From the NCBI RefSeq assembly GCF_001400735.1, contig NZ_LJPW01000128.1:1-50691 (forward strand): a DNA stretch of 50,691 nucleotides, given 5' to 3'. Made by a program: the position numbers and the translations under genes. Positions 8,611 through 18,151 of this stretch are shown one piece after another. The notes under the pieces are model-generated. The model had not been told where the DNA came from and did not search any database. It saw nothing but the letters and a program-made list of their open reading frames with translations. How positions within the stretch are numbered: position 1 is the first letter of the stretch; each line of letters begins with the position of its first letter. Origin of the DNA: Pseudomonas caricapapayae. GTDB lineage: Bacteria; Pseudomonadota; Gammaproteobacteria; Pseudomonadales; Pseudomonadaceae.

Positions 8611-9693
8611 TCACGTCGACACCCGGAAATGCGTCTTGCTGAACGCGTTGGCGCGGTCCAGCACCGGCTTTTCGAAACAACGGTAACCGACCCAGCCGTA
8701 GCACACCGCTGCCGTCATCATCAGCAGTGCGAAGAACAGGTTGTCCAGGTAGCTTTCGGGCCAGGCACCCACCAGGCTCCAGACCCGCCCGATCACGCCC
8801 AGTACCAGCAGATGAGACAGATAAATTGTGTAGGACATATCGCCTACAGAGACCAGAAACCTCGGCACGACCAGCTGTCGACGACGCTCGAGTAAGGCGA
8901 GGGTCAGTACCAGCATGCCAAACGTCCCCCCGACGGCGAGCATGCGCAACAAGCCCTGACTGTCGTACAACCGGTAGTAGCCGATAAGCGGCACGGCCAG
9001 CAGCAGTGCGATCCCTAGCGAAACCAGGACGGCAGCCGTCGGCACGCGTGCACTGTGACGACCATAAAAGAACAAGGCCAGCGCTGCGCCGAGAATGAAT
9101 TCAAGGGCGTAGGGGTGCAGAATAATCTTCAGTGCGGGGGAATAGTCCTGCCAGTCGGCCACCGCGTTGAATACGGTAATGATCAACGCCCATCCGCCGA
9201 GCAAAAGCGGCAGGCTGCGCTCGTGAAATACCAGAAAACCGGAAAACACGACGTAGAACCAGAGCTCGAACAGCAGCGACCAGGCGACCATCACCAGCAG
9301 CACTTTATCGTTGGGCAACAGCAGGAAAGACATGATCAGACTGGACGACCCGTGCCCGCTGTTGACCATGCCGGGCTGCACCAGATAGACCGCCAGCGTG
9401 ATGAAAAAATACAGCCAGTACGTAGGGTAGATCCGCGACACCCGATTGAACAGAAAGCGCCGGGCCTCGCCTGCGCTCTGAAACCGGCCACGGCTGACAA
9501 TCACCATCACGAAGCCACTGATGACGAAAAACAGATCGACACCCAACTGGAAGAAATCGAGCAGTGGCGGCAACAGAATGTCACCACCGGAAAACTTGCT
9601 CTCTACCGACATCATGTGAAACAAGACCACACCAAGGACAGCTACGCCCCTGAGCCCTTGCAGGGAATACAGCCGCTCCATGCCTCTCTCCAT
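8611..9693 (-). CDS. Acyltransferase 3 family membrane protein (OafA/YrhL-like)
   Basis: A 360-residue, multi-pass inner-membrane acyltransferase. The N-terminus carries LQGLRGVAVLGVVLFHM, whose Arg and His are conserved in the family, and VDLFFVISGFV follows. About ten hydrophobic segments extend to the C-terminus. Such proteins O-acetylate surface polysaccharides such as O-antigen or exopolysaccharide; the acceptor here cannot be deduced. Two starts are plausible, ATG 9693 (AGGTGA upstream) and ATG 9681 (GGAGAG upstream). It is divergent from the yqjD-like operon. Confidence 0.85.
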   Translation of the reverse strand: MERGMERLYSLQGLRGVAVLGVVLFHMMSVESKFSGGDILLPPLLDFFQLGVDLFFVISGFVMVIVSRGRFQSAGEARRFLFNRVSRIYPTYWLYFFITLAVYLVQPGMVNSGHGSSSLIMSFLLLPNDKVLLVMVAWSLLFELWFYVVFSGFLVFHERSLPLLLGGWALIITVFNAVADWQDYSPALKIILHPYALEFILGAALALFFYGRHSARVPTAAVLVSLGIALLLAVPLIGYYRLYDSQGLLRMLAVGGTFGMLVLTLALLERRRQLVVPRFLVSVGDMSYTIYLSHLLVLGVIGRVWSLVGAWPESYLDNLFFALLMMTAAVCYGWVGYRCFEKPVLDRANAFSKTHFRVST

Positions 9694-9922
9694 TCAGCTC
9701 ACCTGTCGCGCACCACGCATGCAGTCACGCGTGTGGAGCATAGCCAATGGCCAGAAATACGGAACCCCAATCTTCAACAGGTTGCGGTTTTTCCTGACCG
9801 ATACTTTTGGAGTAAGGTGCAGCGGCACCGCCCAGCCCGATCGAACGATAGGGCAATCGAAGTGAACCTTCAGGAATCACCGGTACTCGAAACATCCATA
9901 TGCCACCCAAACGGAGAAAATC

Positions 9923-10237
9923 ATGGCCCGCCAAACCGCACAGAATGCTCAGGAAATCCTGAGAGCCGACTTCCAGGTACTGGTTGCCGACACTGAGAAA
10001 CTGCTCGCGCATACCGCGTCTCTGGCAGGTGATCAGGCCGATGAACTGCGTGCCCAGATTCGCGAAAGCCTGCTGCGTGCCAAGGAAACGCTGAAGACCA
10101 CTGAAGACTCGCTGCGCGAACGTGGTGAGGCCGCTGTGATCGCTACCGAAGATTACGTTCAGAACAACCCCTGGCAGTCAGTCGGTATCGCCGCAGGTGT
10201 CGGCTTTCTGATCGGCCTGCTGGCTACAAGGCGCTAA
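9923..10237 (+). CDS. YqjD/ElaB-like DUF883 membrane-anchored protein
   Basis: A 104-residue DUF883 protein: a long amphipathic helical region (residues 5-75), then a C-terminal transmembrane segment ending in RR (WQSVGIAAGVGFLIGLLATRR). In E. coli the relatives YqjD and ElaB are inner-membrane proteins that bind stationary-phase ribosomes. The ATG at 9923 has GGAG six bases upstream. It is the first gene of a tight three-gene unit with the yqjE-like and yqjK-like genes, matching the yqjD-yqjE-yqjK order of enterobacteria. Confidence 0.88.
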   Translation: MARQTAQNAQEILRADFQVLVADTEKLLAHTASLAGDQADELRAQIRESLLRAKETLKTTEDSLRERGEAAVIATEDYVQNNPWQSVGIAAGVGFLIGLLATRR

Positions 10238-10241
10238 CATC

Positions 10242-10634
10242 ATGACTCTGGGAACGGAATCAGCACCGCCCGAGGGAACTCCGGGCTCTTCACCGCGGCG
10301 TCTCGGCGCTGCATTCCTTGGCCTGCTGCACACTCACGTCGAGCTGTTCGGTATCGAACTGCAGGAGCAAAAGGCACGAACGGTCAGTCTGCTGCTGTTC
10401 GCGGGTCTGGCGCTGGTTTTCGGCCTGTTGCTGCTTACCGGTCTGTCGGCCTTGCTGTTGATCGTCTTGTGGGACAGCTACCGTCTGGCAGGTATCGTAG
10501 GCCTGTGCACGTTCTACCTGCTCGCCGCCATCTTCTGCGGATTGCGCTTGAAGGCAGCCATTTTCGACGAGTCTTCACCGTTCCACGCAACCCTCGAAGA
10601 GCTGGCCAACGACCGTGAGCGATTGATGCCATGA
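10242..10634 (+). CDS. YqjE-like phage-holin-family membrane protein
   Basis: A 130-residue protein of the putative Actinobacterial holin-X/YqjE group. A soluble N-terminus (AAFLGLLHTHVELFGIELQEQ) is followed by two transmembrane helices at about residues 47-72 and 80-105. Despite the family name it is a chromosomal envelope protein, not a lysis gene. It starts 5 bp after the yqjD-like gene and its stop overlaps the start of the next gene (ATGA at 10631-10634), so the three are translationally coupled. Confidence 0.85.
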   Translation: MTLGTESAPPEGTPGSSPRRLGAAFLGLLHTHVELFGIELQEQKARTVSLLLFAGLALVFGLLLLTGLSALLLIVLWDSYRLAGIVGLCTFYLLAAIFCGLRLKAAIFDESSPFHATLEELANDRERLMP

Positions 10635-10987
10635 GTGAACCCAAGTCGCACCAGAGCAATACACGTCGAGAACTGCGCAAGGCACTGATCCGCCTGCGCA
10701 TGGAGATGCATCGCCAGGAGATCCGCCACGAATCGACGCAACTGCTGCAGCCGTTGCAACGCTTCCGCGGAATCCGCCACGACTGGAAAAGCGCACTCGG
10801 CTTTCGCCACGCGCCACTCTGGGGAGTGGGTTCGGTTGCCCTGCTGGGCTTTCTGAGCGGCAAACGCGCCAAGACCGGCCGTACCAGCTTGCTGGGTCGT
10901 CTGTTGAAGCTGGGCATCACGTTAACGCCATTGATCAAAGTCGCCATGCAGAGTCGTGCCATTCAGAATCGCAATCGCCGACTCTGA
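10631..10987 (+). CDS. Hypothetical protein, third gene of the yqjDE-like operon
   Basis: A 118-residue basic protein with an Arg-rich N-terminal half (LRKALIRLRMEMHRQEIRHE) and a weakly hydrophobic stretch around residues 60-110. By position it corresponds to yqjK-like genes that follow yqjDE, but similarity at sequence level is not certain. It overlaps the preceding stop by four bases, and a strong terminator follows 37 bp downstream. Function is unknown; the context points to envelope stress or stationary phase. Confidence 0.75.
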   Translation: MSEPKSHQSNTRRELRKALIRLRMEMHRQEIRHESTQLLQPLQRFRGIRHDWKSALGFRHAPLWGVGSVALLGFLSGKRAKTGRTSLLGRLLKLGITLTPLIKVAMQSRAIQNRNRRL

Positions 10988-11023
10988 TTGGGTCAGGCTG
11001 TTCGTGTGAATCATGCCTTTGAC

Positions 11024-11063
11024 AAATGCCTGCCCCGGCCTGCCGGTGCAGGCATTTATTTTT
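11024..11063 (+). terminator. Intrinsic terminator of the yqjDE-like operon
   Basis: AAATGCCTGC (11024-11033) pairs perfectly with GCAGGCATTT (11048-11057), and T-rich ATTTTTT follows. The frame of dgt is open across this hairpin, which argues against the upstream dgt start codons. Confidence 0.88.
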
Positions 11064-11159
11064 TCCGCGGGACTGTTTTCATCTGTCGACGCTTCAGGCC
11101 TTGCGACAGACGTGTCGAACCGGGAAGCTACGGCCACTATTACTGACGGAGTGAACGCC

Positions 11160-12491
11160 TTGGATTGGCAAACCCTGCTTAACCGCGAACGACTTGGCAA
11201 AACACTGCACAGCCCCGAAGAACTGGGACGCAGTCCGTTTCACAAAGACCATGACCGAATCATTTTTTCCGGTGCCTTTCGCCGTCTGGGACGCAAGACC
11301 CAGGTCCATCCGGTGTCCAGCAACGATCATATCCATACTCGCCTTACCCACTCTCTGGAAGTCAGCTGCGTCGGCCGTTCACTGGGCATGCGTGTTGGTG
11401 AAACCCTGCGCTCTGCCCTGCCCGACTGGTGCGATCCAAGCGACCTGGGGATGGTGATTCAGTCCGCCTGCCTGGCGCATGACATCGGCAACCCTCCGTT
11501 CGGCCACTCGGGCGAAGATGCGATTCGCAACTGGTTCAATCAAGCCGCCGGACGTGGCTGGCTCGACGCGATGAGCGAAACCGAGCGCAACGACTTTCTC
11601 AACTTCGAGGGCAATGCCCAGGGATTTCGGGTGCTGACGCAGCTGGAATACCATCAGTTCGATGGCGGCACTCGCCTGACCTACGCCACGCTGGGCACCT
11701 ACCTCAAATACCCGTGGACCGCTCGCCACGCAGACTCGCTGGGCTATAAAAAGCATAAGTTCGGCTGTTATCAGAGCGAGCTGCCGATCCTCGAGCAAAT
11801 CGCCGGCAAGCTGGGTTTGCCACAGCTTGAAGAGCAGCGCTGGGCGCGCCATCCACTGGTCTACCTGATGGAAGCCGCCGATGACATCTGTTACGCGCTG
11901 ATCGATCTGGAGGACGGTCTGGAGATGGACCTGCTGGAGTATGCGGAAGTGGGGTCGCTCTTGCTTGGGCTGGTCGGCGATGACCTTCCGGAAACCTATC
12001 GGCAGCTGGGCCCGGGCGATTCACGACGGCGCAAGCTGGCCATTCTGCGAGGCAAGGCCATCGAGCACCTGACCAACGCAGCCGCCAGAGCATTCGTCGA
12101 GCAACAGGATGCACTGCTGGCCGGTACGCTTTCGGGGGATCTGGTCGAGCATATGCATGGGCCAGCCAAACGTTGTGTGCTGAATGCCAAGGACATGGCT
12201 CGCAAGAAAATCTTTCAGGACAAGCGCAAGACGCTGCATGAAATTGGTGCCTATACCACACTGGAAATCCTCCTCAACGCTTTCTGCGGTGCGGCGGTTG
12301 AACAGTTCGGTGGCAGAACGCCTTCCTTCAAGCACCGACGCATCCTCGACCTGCTGGGCAACAGCGCGCCAGATCCCAAGGCACCGTTGCATGCCTCCTT
12401 CCTGCGCATGATCGACTTCATTGCCGGGATGACTGATAGTTACGCCAGTGAAATGGCCCGGGAAATGACCGGCCGTTCCGGACAGATCTGA
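11160..12491 (+). CDS. dgt: Deoxyguanosinetriphosphate triphosphohydrolase-like protein
   Basis: A 443-residue HD-domain dNTP triphosphohydrolase that removes triphosphate from dGTP or other dNTPs. The HD metal site is visible: His64 (TRLTHSLEV), then His107-Asp108 ([18 protein letters not shown]). The TTG at 11160 is chosen because GGAG lies 8 nt upstream, the protein then starts at [12 protein letters not shown] as in Pseudomonas relatives, and the longer frame from 11013 would run through the upstream terminator. It is a chromosomal housekeeping gene ended by a large hairpin. Confidence 0.9.
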   Translation: MDWQTLLNRERLGKTLHSPEELGRSPFHKDHDRIIFSGAFRRLGRKTQVHPVSSNDHIHTRLTHSLEVSCVGRSLGMRVGETLRSALPDWCDPSDLGMVIQSACLAHDIGNPPFGHSGEDAIRNWFNQAAGRGWLDAMSETERNDFLNFEGNAQGFRVLTQLEYHQFDGGTRLTYATLGTYLKYPWTARHADSLGYKKHKFGCYQSELPILEQIAGKLGLPQLEEQRWARHPLVYLMEAADDICYALIDLEDGLEMDLLEYAEVGSLLLGLVGDDLPETYRQLGPGDSRRRKLAILRGKAIEHLTNAAARAFVEQQDALLAGTLSGDLVEHMHGPAKRCVLNAKDMARKKIFQDKRKTLHEIGAYTTLEILLNAFCGAAVEQFGGRTPSFKHRRILDLLGNSAPDPKAPLHASFLRMIDFIAGMTDSYASEMAREMTGRSGQI

Positions 12492-12500
12492 CCCTGATCG

Positions 12501-12540
12501 ACCAGTGTTGTACCTGAGCGCAGGCAGGTACAACACTGGT
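12501..12540 (+). terminator. Large perfect hairpin after dgt
   Basis: ACCAGTGTTGTACCTG (12501-12516) and CAGGTACAACACTGGT (12525-12540) are exact inverted copies with an 8-nt loop, starting 9 bp after the dgt stop. There is no T-run, so it may be a Rho-assisted terminator or an mRNA 3'-end stabiliser. Confidence 0.65.
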
Positions 12541-12742
12541 CAGAGGTGATTACCTCGTAAAACTCAGACACGCCCTACATGCATGTCAGACGAGTCCTAT
12601 CGCAGCTTTTCTTGCATCCCTCAATAATTGCAGCCACTTCAACTGCCACCCCGGCGCATCCATCCATCCGCTTGCGAAACCGACGAGTCCGCACGCTGCC
12701 TGCGGGGTTTGAACGCCTCGCCAGGGCCTTTCCGGAAACCAC

Positions 12743-13135
12743 ATGTCCACACACAGCCTGCGCATCCTCTTGGTGGAGGATCATCCGTTCCAATTGATCG
12801 CCACTCAGGTGCTGCTCAACAATCAGGGCTACTTCCTCCTGACTCCCGCCCTTACGGCCGCAGAAGCCATGGCCGCCATGCAGCGCAGCCCCGAGCCCTA
12901 CGGGCTTTTGCTATGCGACCAGTGTCTGCCGGACATGTCAGGCCTGGACCTGATCGACGAGGCAGCCCGTCAAGGCTTGCTGCGCCAAGCCATACTTCTC
13001 AGCGGTTTGCCCGACGTACAGCTTGAAACCCTGAAGCAGCTCGCCAGTGAGCGAGATCTGCCCTTGCTCGGCTGCCTGAGCAAGCCCCTGCATGGCCCCG
13101 ACCTCATCCAACTGCTGACTCACAGCGCTGACTGA
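12743..13135 (+). CDS. Stand-alone receiver-domain response regulator
   Basis: A 130-residue CheY-like receiver with no output domain. The acidic pocket (LLVEDH at residues 10-15), phospho-acceptor Asp59 (LLCDQCLPDMSG) and conserved Lys114 (CLSKPL) are all present, so it should be phosphorylatable. It lies upstream of a BvgA-like regulator and a BvgS-like hybrid kinase on the same strand and may be a phosphate acceptor or sink for that phosphorelay; this is inference from context. The ribosome-binding site before ATG 12743 is weak. Confidence 0.85.
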   Translation: MSTHSLRILLVEDHPFQLIATQVLLNNQGYFLLTPALTAAEAMAAMQRSPEPYGLLLCDQCLPDMSGLDLIDEAARQGLLRQAILLSGLPDVQLETLKQLASERDLPLLGCLSKPLHGPDLIQLLTHSAD

Positions 13136-13492
13136 CGTCGGAAGGCCTGTCTACACGGTTTTAGAAACGCACGGCAACTATGAATATGCCCGTTGATGGA
13201 AAGACCGAGGCGATTGTGAATTTACAGTCGGACACGTAGGAAATCATCAACGCACACGACTGATGATTCCAGGAAGTAATAAACAACCCGTGCATCAATA
13301 ACCAAACACACGCCGACATAAGCGTTAACGTTTAAACACGTTTGTGTTCAACGTAGGTTTTTACGTACTCCGATACGCTAATTATTGTAGGACTTTTCCT
13401 ATATACGCCTGCCGAGCAAGTCTCTTTATGTGCCTGCCCGAACATCTGAGCTAAGGTGCGCGCTTTCTTCACCGCTTGTTATGGAATGGAAT
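13136..13492 (+). promoter_or_regulatory. AT-rich promoter region of the bvgAS-like pair with a TAGGA palindrome
   Basis: This 357-bp gap is richer in A and T than its surroundings and has no convincing gene. At 13388-13401 TAGGA-CTTT-TCCTA forms an inverted repeat, followed by TATATA. The shape resembles sites bound by NarL/FixJ-type regulators such as RcsB or BvgA, so it may be the autoregulatory site of the downstream response regulator. Binding is inferred. Confidence 0.5.
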
Positions 13493-14119
13493 ATGAACTC
13501 AGTTTTTATCATCGACGACCATCCGGTTATTCGGATGGCAGTCAAAATGCTTCTGGAAAACGAAAATTATGTAGTGGTGGGCGAAACCGATAATGGCGTC
13601 GACGCCATGCAAATGGTTCGCGAATGCATGCCTGACCTTATCATCCTCGACATCAGCATTCCCAAGCTCGACGGCCTTGAGGTGCTGGCCCGTTTCAACA
13701 CCATGGGGCTGACCTCCAAGATCCTGGTGCTGACCTCGCAAACCCCCAACCTGTTTGCCATTCGCTGCATGCAATCCGGCGCTTCCGGTTATGTTTGCAA
13801 GCAGGAAGACCTGAGTGAACTGCTCAGTTCGGTGAAAGCGGTATTATCCGGCTACAATTACTTTCCCAGTCAGGCATTGACGTGTGCCGTTCGTGAAGAC
13901 GGACAGACGAACGAGCTGGAACTGTTCAAGTTGGTCAATGATCGCGAACTGATGGTGTTGCAATTATTTGCGCAAGGCCGCTCCAACAAGGAAATAGCCA
14001 AGGGCATGTTTCTCAGCAACAAGACCGTCAGCACTTACAAAACACGACTTATGCAAAAACTGAAAACCAGAACCTTGGTAGAACTTATCGAGATGGCAAA
14101 ACGCAACGCGCTAGTGTGA
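13493..14119 (+). CDS. BvgA/EvgA-like LuxR-family response regulator
   Basis: A 208-residue response regulator. The N-terminal receiver (VFIIDDHPVIR) has Asp53 as phospho-acceptor (LIILDISIPK). The C-terminal LuxR-type helix-turn-helix covers about residues 140-203 (DRELMVLQLFAQGRSNKEIAKGMFLSNKTVSTYKTRL). It is the expected transcriptional partner of the BvgS/EvgS-like kinase next door, whose start overlaps its stop. The ATG at 13493 gives the standard MNSVFIIDDHP start; an ATG at 13481 in the same frame is possible. With the kinase truncated, its phosphorylation may be altered. Confidence 0.9.
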   Translation: MNSVFIIDDHPVIRMAVKMLLENENYVVVGETDNGVDAMQMVRECMPDLIILDISIPKLDGLEVLARFNTMGLTSKILVLTSQTPNLFAIRCMQSGASGYVCKQEDLSELLSSVKAVLSGYNYFPSQALTCAVREDGQTNELELFKLVNDRELMVLQLFAQGRSNKEIAKGMFLSNKTVSTYKTRLMQKLKTRTLVELIEMAKRNALV

Positions 14120-17100
14120 GAAACCGGATGCCCAAGCGCTTCAGACAATTATTAATACTGGCCACAGGCCTGTGCATGGGCTGGGGTGTTCAGTCCGGTA
14201 TCCATGCGGCCGAACAATACACCCTGCTCGGTCGTTCGAGCCCTGCACACATGGATGTGAAGCTGGACGGCAGCCAATGGCAGTGGGTACGCGGTCAACG
14301 CGAACTTATTCTGGGCACCTCGAACCCCGATTATCCGCCCTTCGACATCACGATCTCGGGCAACGATTATGAAGGTATCACTGCCGATTACGCGGGCATC
14401 ATTTCGGACGCACTGGACTTGCCGATCAGGGTCCAGCGCTTTGAAAACCGCGAGGCTGCGATCAAGGCCCTGGTCGCAGGCCAGGTCGACCTGCTGGGCA
14501 CTGCCAACGGTTTCGAAGCGGTCGATCGCAATATCAGGTTGTCACAGCCCTACTCGGTGGACCAGCCCGTGCTGGTGACCCGGGTAGGTGAAACCCGCCC
14601 CCTGGACGATGGCTTGAAAGGCATGCGCCTGAGCATGGTCTATCACTACCTGCCGCCTGCAGAGGTCGAGGCAACGTACCCCGGTGCAACGCTCAAGACC
14701 TATCCCTCATTTCAGAACGCCATCAATGCTGTGGCCTTCAATCAGGCCGATGTCTTTCTGGGCGATACGATTTCCACCCAGTACATCATCAACAAGGGTT
14801 ATCTGAACAATGTGCAGATGTCGAACTTCGGCAAGCACGAGCCCAATGGCTTCAGCTTCGCTGTCAGTAATGGAAATACACAACTGCTGGGGGTCATCAA
14901 CCAGACGCTGAAAGCGATCCCCGTCGATGAGCGCATCAATATTTCCAGACGCTGGAGCACGGGCAGCGATCTGATGCTGACTGACCAGAAGCTGCAACTG
15001 ACGCAACGCGAGGAACGCTGGATCGCTCAGCACCCTACCGTACGCGTGGTGGTCAACGAAGCCTACGCTCCGCTGACGTTCTTCGATGCCAAGGGCAATT
15101 TTCGCGGCATAACCGCTGACCTGCTTGAACTGGTACGCCTGCGTACCGGGCTCAGGTTCGACGTCAAACGCTCGCCCAGCCTGACCGACATGCTGAGCCA
15201 GGTCGGCGAAGGCCGGGCGGACATGATCGGCGCGCTGGTGTCCAGCGATGAGCGCGAGGACCGCTTGAGCTTCACCCGGCCCTATATCGACAACTCGTTT
15301 GTGCTGGTCACCCGCAAGGATCAAGGCTCGCCCAGCTACCTGGAACAGATGGACGGCAAGCGCCTGGCAATTACCCAGGGCAGTCCGATGCTGGACTGGC
15401 TGCGCCGCAAATACCCGAGAGTCGTGCCACTGGAAATCGACAACCCGTTCCAGGCGCTGGACATGCTGTCGCTGGGCAGAACGGAAGGCGCAGTCATCTC
15501 GCTGCTCAGCGCAGACTACTTTCTGTCTTCCGGCATCTTTGAAGAGCGCCTGCAGATGACCGCCACCATTGGTGAGGATCCGGCACTGATCTCAATGGCA
15601 ACCTCACGCAACGCCATCGAGCTGAGCTCTATTCTAGACAAAGCGCTATCGAGCATTGCCCCGCAGGATCTGGCAGCGATCAATAATCGGTGGCGAGTGT
15701 ACACCCCTTCAAGTGCCAACTGGCATGACTACGAGCGTCTGATCTATCAGATTCTGATCGGTGCAGGCCTCTTGCTGCTCGGCCTGCTGGCCTGGAATGC
15801 CTGGATGCGGCGGCAGATCCGTCAACGCGAGGCAGCGGAGCGGGCCTTGGGCGATCAGTTCGAATTCATGCGGGCGCTGGTCGAAGGTACGCCTCATCCA
15901 ATTTACGTGCGGGATCGCGAAGGCACGCTGCGCATGTGCAATGACAGCTACCTCAGAGTCTTCTCAGCACAACGCGAAGACATCATCGGCAAGAGTGCCA
16001 CCGAAGGGGTACTGGGCAATGCCTTCGAAGCGCGGGAATACGCTGCCGACTATCAACGCGTCATGGCCAGCAATACCGCACTGATCCTTGACCGTCCGCT
16101 GCACATTGGCGACCGGCAATTGACCATCTACCACTGGATCCTGCCCTTTCGGGACTCGCTGGGCGAGGTACAGGGCATCATTGGCGGCTGGATCGATATC
16201 AGCGAGCGACGCCAGCTCATTGAAGACCTGCAGGCCGCCAAGGAACAGGCTGACGCCGCCAGTCGGGCCAAAAGCACGTTTCTTGCCACCATGAGCCATG
16301 AAATCCGCACGCCCATGAATGCGGTGATCGGAATGCTCGAACTGGCGCTCAAACGTGCCGATCATGGCGAGCTGGACCGTTCTGCCATCGAAGTCGCCTA
16401 CAGTTCGGCCAACGATCTGCTGGACCTGATCGGCGACATTCTCGATATCGCGCGCATCGAATCGGGAAGGCTGTCGCTGAATCCGGAGCGCGCCAACCTG
16501 CGTCAACTGGTGGAGTCGGTACTCAGGGTATTCGACGGCCTGGCCCGCCAGAAGGACCTCGATCTGGTGTTGGAGCTGGACAGCAGGATCAACGCCGATG
16601 TACTGATCGACCCGCTGCGTTTCAAGCAGATACTGTCCAACCTGGTGAGCAACGCGATCAAGTTCACCCCGATGGGGCGCATCAGGATCGGCCTGCAGGC
16701 CGCCGAGAGTCCGGACCCGCAAATGCTGCACCTGCACATTACCGTTCAGGACAGCGGCATCGGGATCAGCAGCGAGGACCAGCAGCGCTTGTTCGAACCC
16801 TTCGCCCAGGCTGACAACAGCGGACAGATGGCGCGCACCGGTGCCGGTCTGGGGCTGGTGATCTGCCGCAGTCTGTGCATGATGATGGGCGGCGACCTCT
16901 CGCTCGACAGCACGCCAGGCCACGGCACACGGATCAGCATGAATCTGGTGCTGACCACACTTGAGCCGCTGACCGGACAGCCCGTTGCTGCGCCACCGGC
17001 CGCCGTGGCTCATCGGACGCTCAGGATCCTGATCGTCGACGACCATCCTGCCAACCGGCTGCTACTCTGCCAGCAGCTCGGCTTTCTCGGCCATCACTGC

Positions 17101-17208
17101 GAAATGGCCGAAAACGGCGCACAAGGGCTTGAGCGCTGGAAGACCGACACATTTGACCTGGTGGTCGCCGATTGGAATGCCCCAATGAACCCCAAATATC
17201 CTATTTAA
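14116..17208 (+). pseudogene. BvgS/EvgS-like hybrid sensor kinase truncated by the prophage
   Basis: What remains is 1030 residues. They comprise a signal peptide (about 1-32), two tandem SBP_bac_3 Venus-flytrap sensor domains (about 55-285 and 300-525), a transmembrane helix (about 545-567), a PAS domain (about 580-690) and HisKA with His728 (MSHEIRTPMN). A HATPase domain follows (about 825-945; SNAIKF, GAGLGLVICRS). The receiver starts near residue 970 (LRILIVDDHPANR), but family-like sequence stops just after Asp1019 (DLVVAD). A foreign tail and stop follow. The rest of the receiver and the HPt domain normal for BvgS/EvgS are missing. The gene starts at GTG 14116 overlapping the regulator stop, or at ATG 14128. 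The truncated product may still be made; the missing 3' part should lie beyond the right prophage end. Confidence 0.85.
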
Positions 17209-17212
17209 ATCA
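17168..17212 (+). other. Left prophage-chromosome junction (attL candidate)
   Basis: The kinase reading frame stays family-like up to VVAD (codons ending at 17172). It is then followed by an unrelated WNAPMNPKYPI tail, a TAA stop and AT-rich DNA. The crossover core should lie within or just before this stretch. No tRNA gene is present at the junction. The exact core cannot be set without attR. Confidence 0.55.
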
Positions 17213-17425
17213 AATAGTTATATAGAAAAGAGCTATATTTTTAACCGCGCTTTCCCACCTTTACTATCCCAATGAAATCAGATGTTTATGGTTGCGTTTT
17301 GGAGAAGATTTAAAAGGAAAGCACATGCAACTATCCCTCTCCCGGCGTTCTGCCGACGAACACCACTCCCCAAATCCTAATCACTCAACTACTGTATATA
17401 CATACAGCAATTGAGAATCACCCCC
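17209..17425. other. AT-rich non-coding stretch at the prophage left edge
   Basis: Just inside the junction, this 217-bp stretch holds no convincing gene. Its A/T-rich start (17205-17250) may belong to the attachment region. The 3' part should contain the promoter of the gene at 17426. Confidence 0.45.
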
Positions 17426-18151
17426 ATGAACGAGAGCGATAGCTCAGACGCCTTGGCCGAATGGCACAAAAGGCTCAACGACAGGAGGCAATGGACGAAC
17501 CCTGCAATCACATACCGGTTTCTGGCGCGCATGGCCGAAGACATGCAGGCTGGCGGGCTGGTCGATCCATTGGAGCGCTTTGAGCTCTTCGAACTGGCCA
17601 GCGCTGCCTTCTGCCACTTCACCGAGGAAGGCAACCATGAATGGAGGCACCAGGCGTCTGACTATCTGGCCTACAACGAGGGCGGCATTGTGGTTGGCAG
17701 CCTGCTGAACTCACGATACGTGCTTCATGAGGCCGATCAGTCGCCCTATCACGCCGCCCACTTCGCTTTTCTCGATGAGAAAAACGATCTCATTATGAGG
17801 AACTACAAGAAATACGGCGTGCTCGAGGGTCGCTACATCTATACCGAAACCGGCCAGACGCTGACACTGGTTGAGCAATCGAGGCAGATCAACGGTGTGA
17901 GCTACCAACGCCTGAGCGATGAGGATCAATATCGAGCGCTCGTCGACGCCTCAGCGGTAGCCCTCGACCAAGGCGACTTCAAGGCCTACGTTTCGCTATG
18001 GGAGCGTCATAGCTACTCGATATTTATCAGATGTCTTCACTGCCTGGATGGATTTGCAGTGCGTGACGATTGCACGCACTGCGACGGACGAGGCTTTATC
18101 GAAGACCCGCAGTGCCCGAACAAGCGGCCTCATGGCTACGGCCCTGCTTGA
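17426..18151 (+). CDS. Hypothetical prophage protein with C-terminal CXXC pairs
   Basis: A 241-residue protein not recognised as a named family. Its first 170 residues are mixed and soluble with no membrane segment or signal peptide. The C-terminus carries CLHC and CTHC pairs spaced about 13 residues apart, followed by DGRGF, like DnaJ-type zinc ribbons, so it probably binds zinc. The ATG at 17426 is preferred to an in-frame TTG at 17411. It is the first gene inside the left end and runs opposite to the late operon, typical of accessory cargo. Function unknown. Confidence 0.7.
   Translation: MNESDSSDALAEWHKRLNDRRQWTNPAITYRFLARMAEDMQAGGLVDPLERFELFELASAAFCHFTEEGNHEWRHQASDYLAYNEGGIVVGSLLNSRYVLHEADQSPYHAAHFAFLDEKNDLIMRNYKKYGVLEGRYIYTETGQTLTLVEQSRQINGVSYQRLSDEDQYRALVDASAVALDQGDFKAYVSLWERHSYSIFIRCLHCLDGFAVRDDCTHCDGRGFIEDPQCPNKRPHGYGPA

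Noticed and set aside
9055..9996. 313-residue plus-strand open frame opposite the acyltransferase
   Set aside because: Very hydrophilic, Gln/His-rich sequence typical of the reverse of a membrane protein; the acyltransferase is clear.
11013..11159. Longer start of dgt
   Set aside because: It would run through the upstream intrinsic terminator; TTG 11160 has GGAG and gives the family N-terminus.
17160..17260. tRNA gene as integration site
   Set aside because: No cloverleaf or T-loop sequence is present at the junction; the target is the kinase gene.
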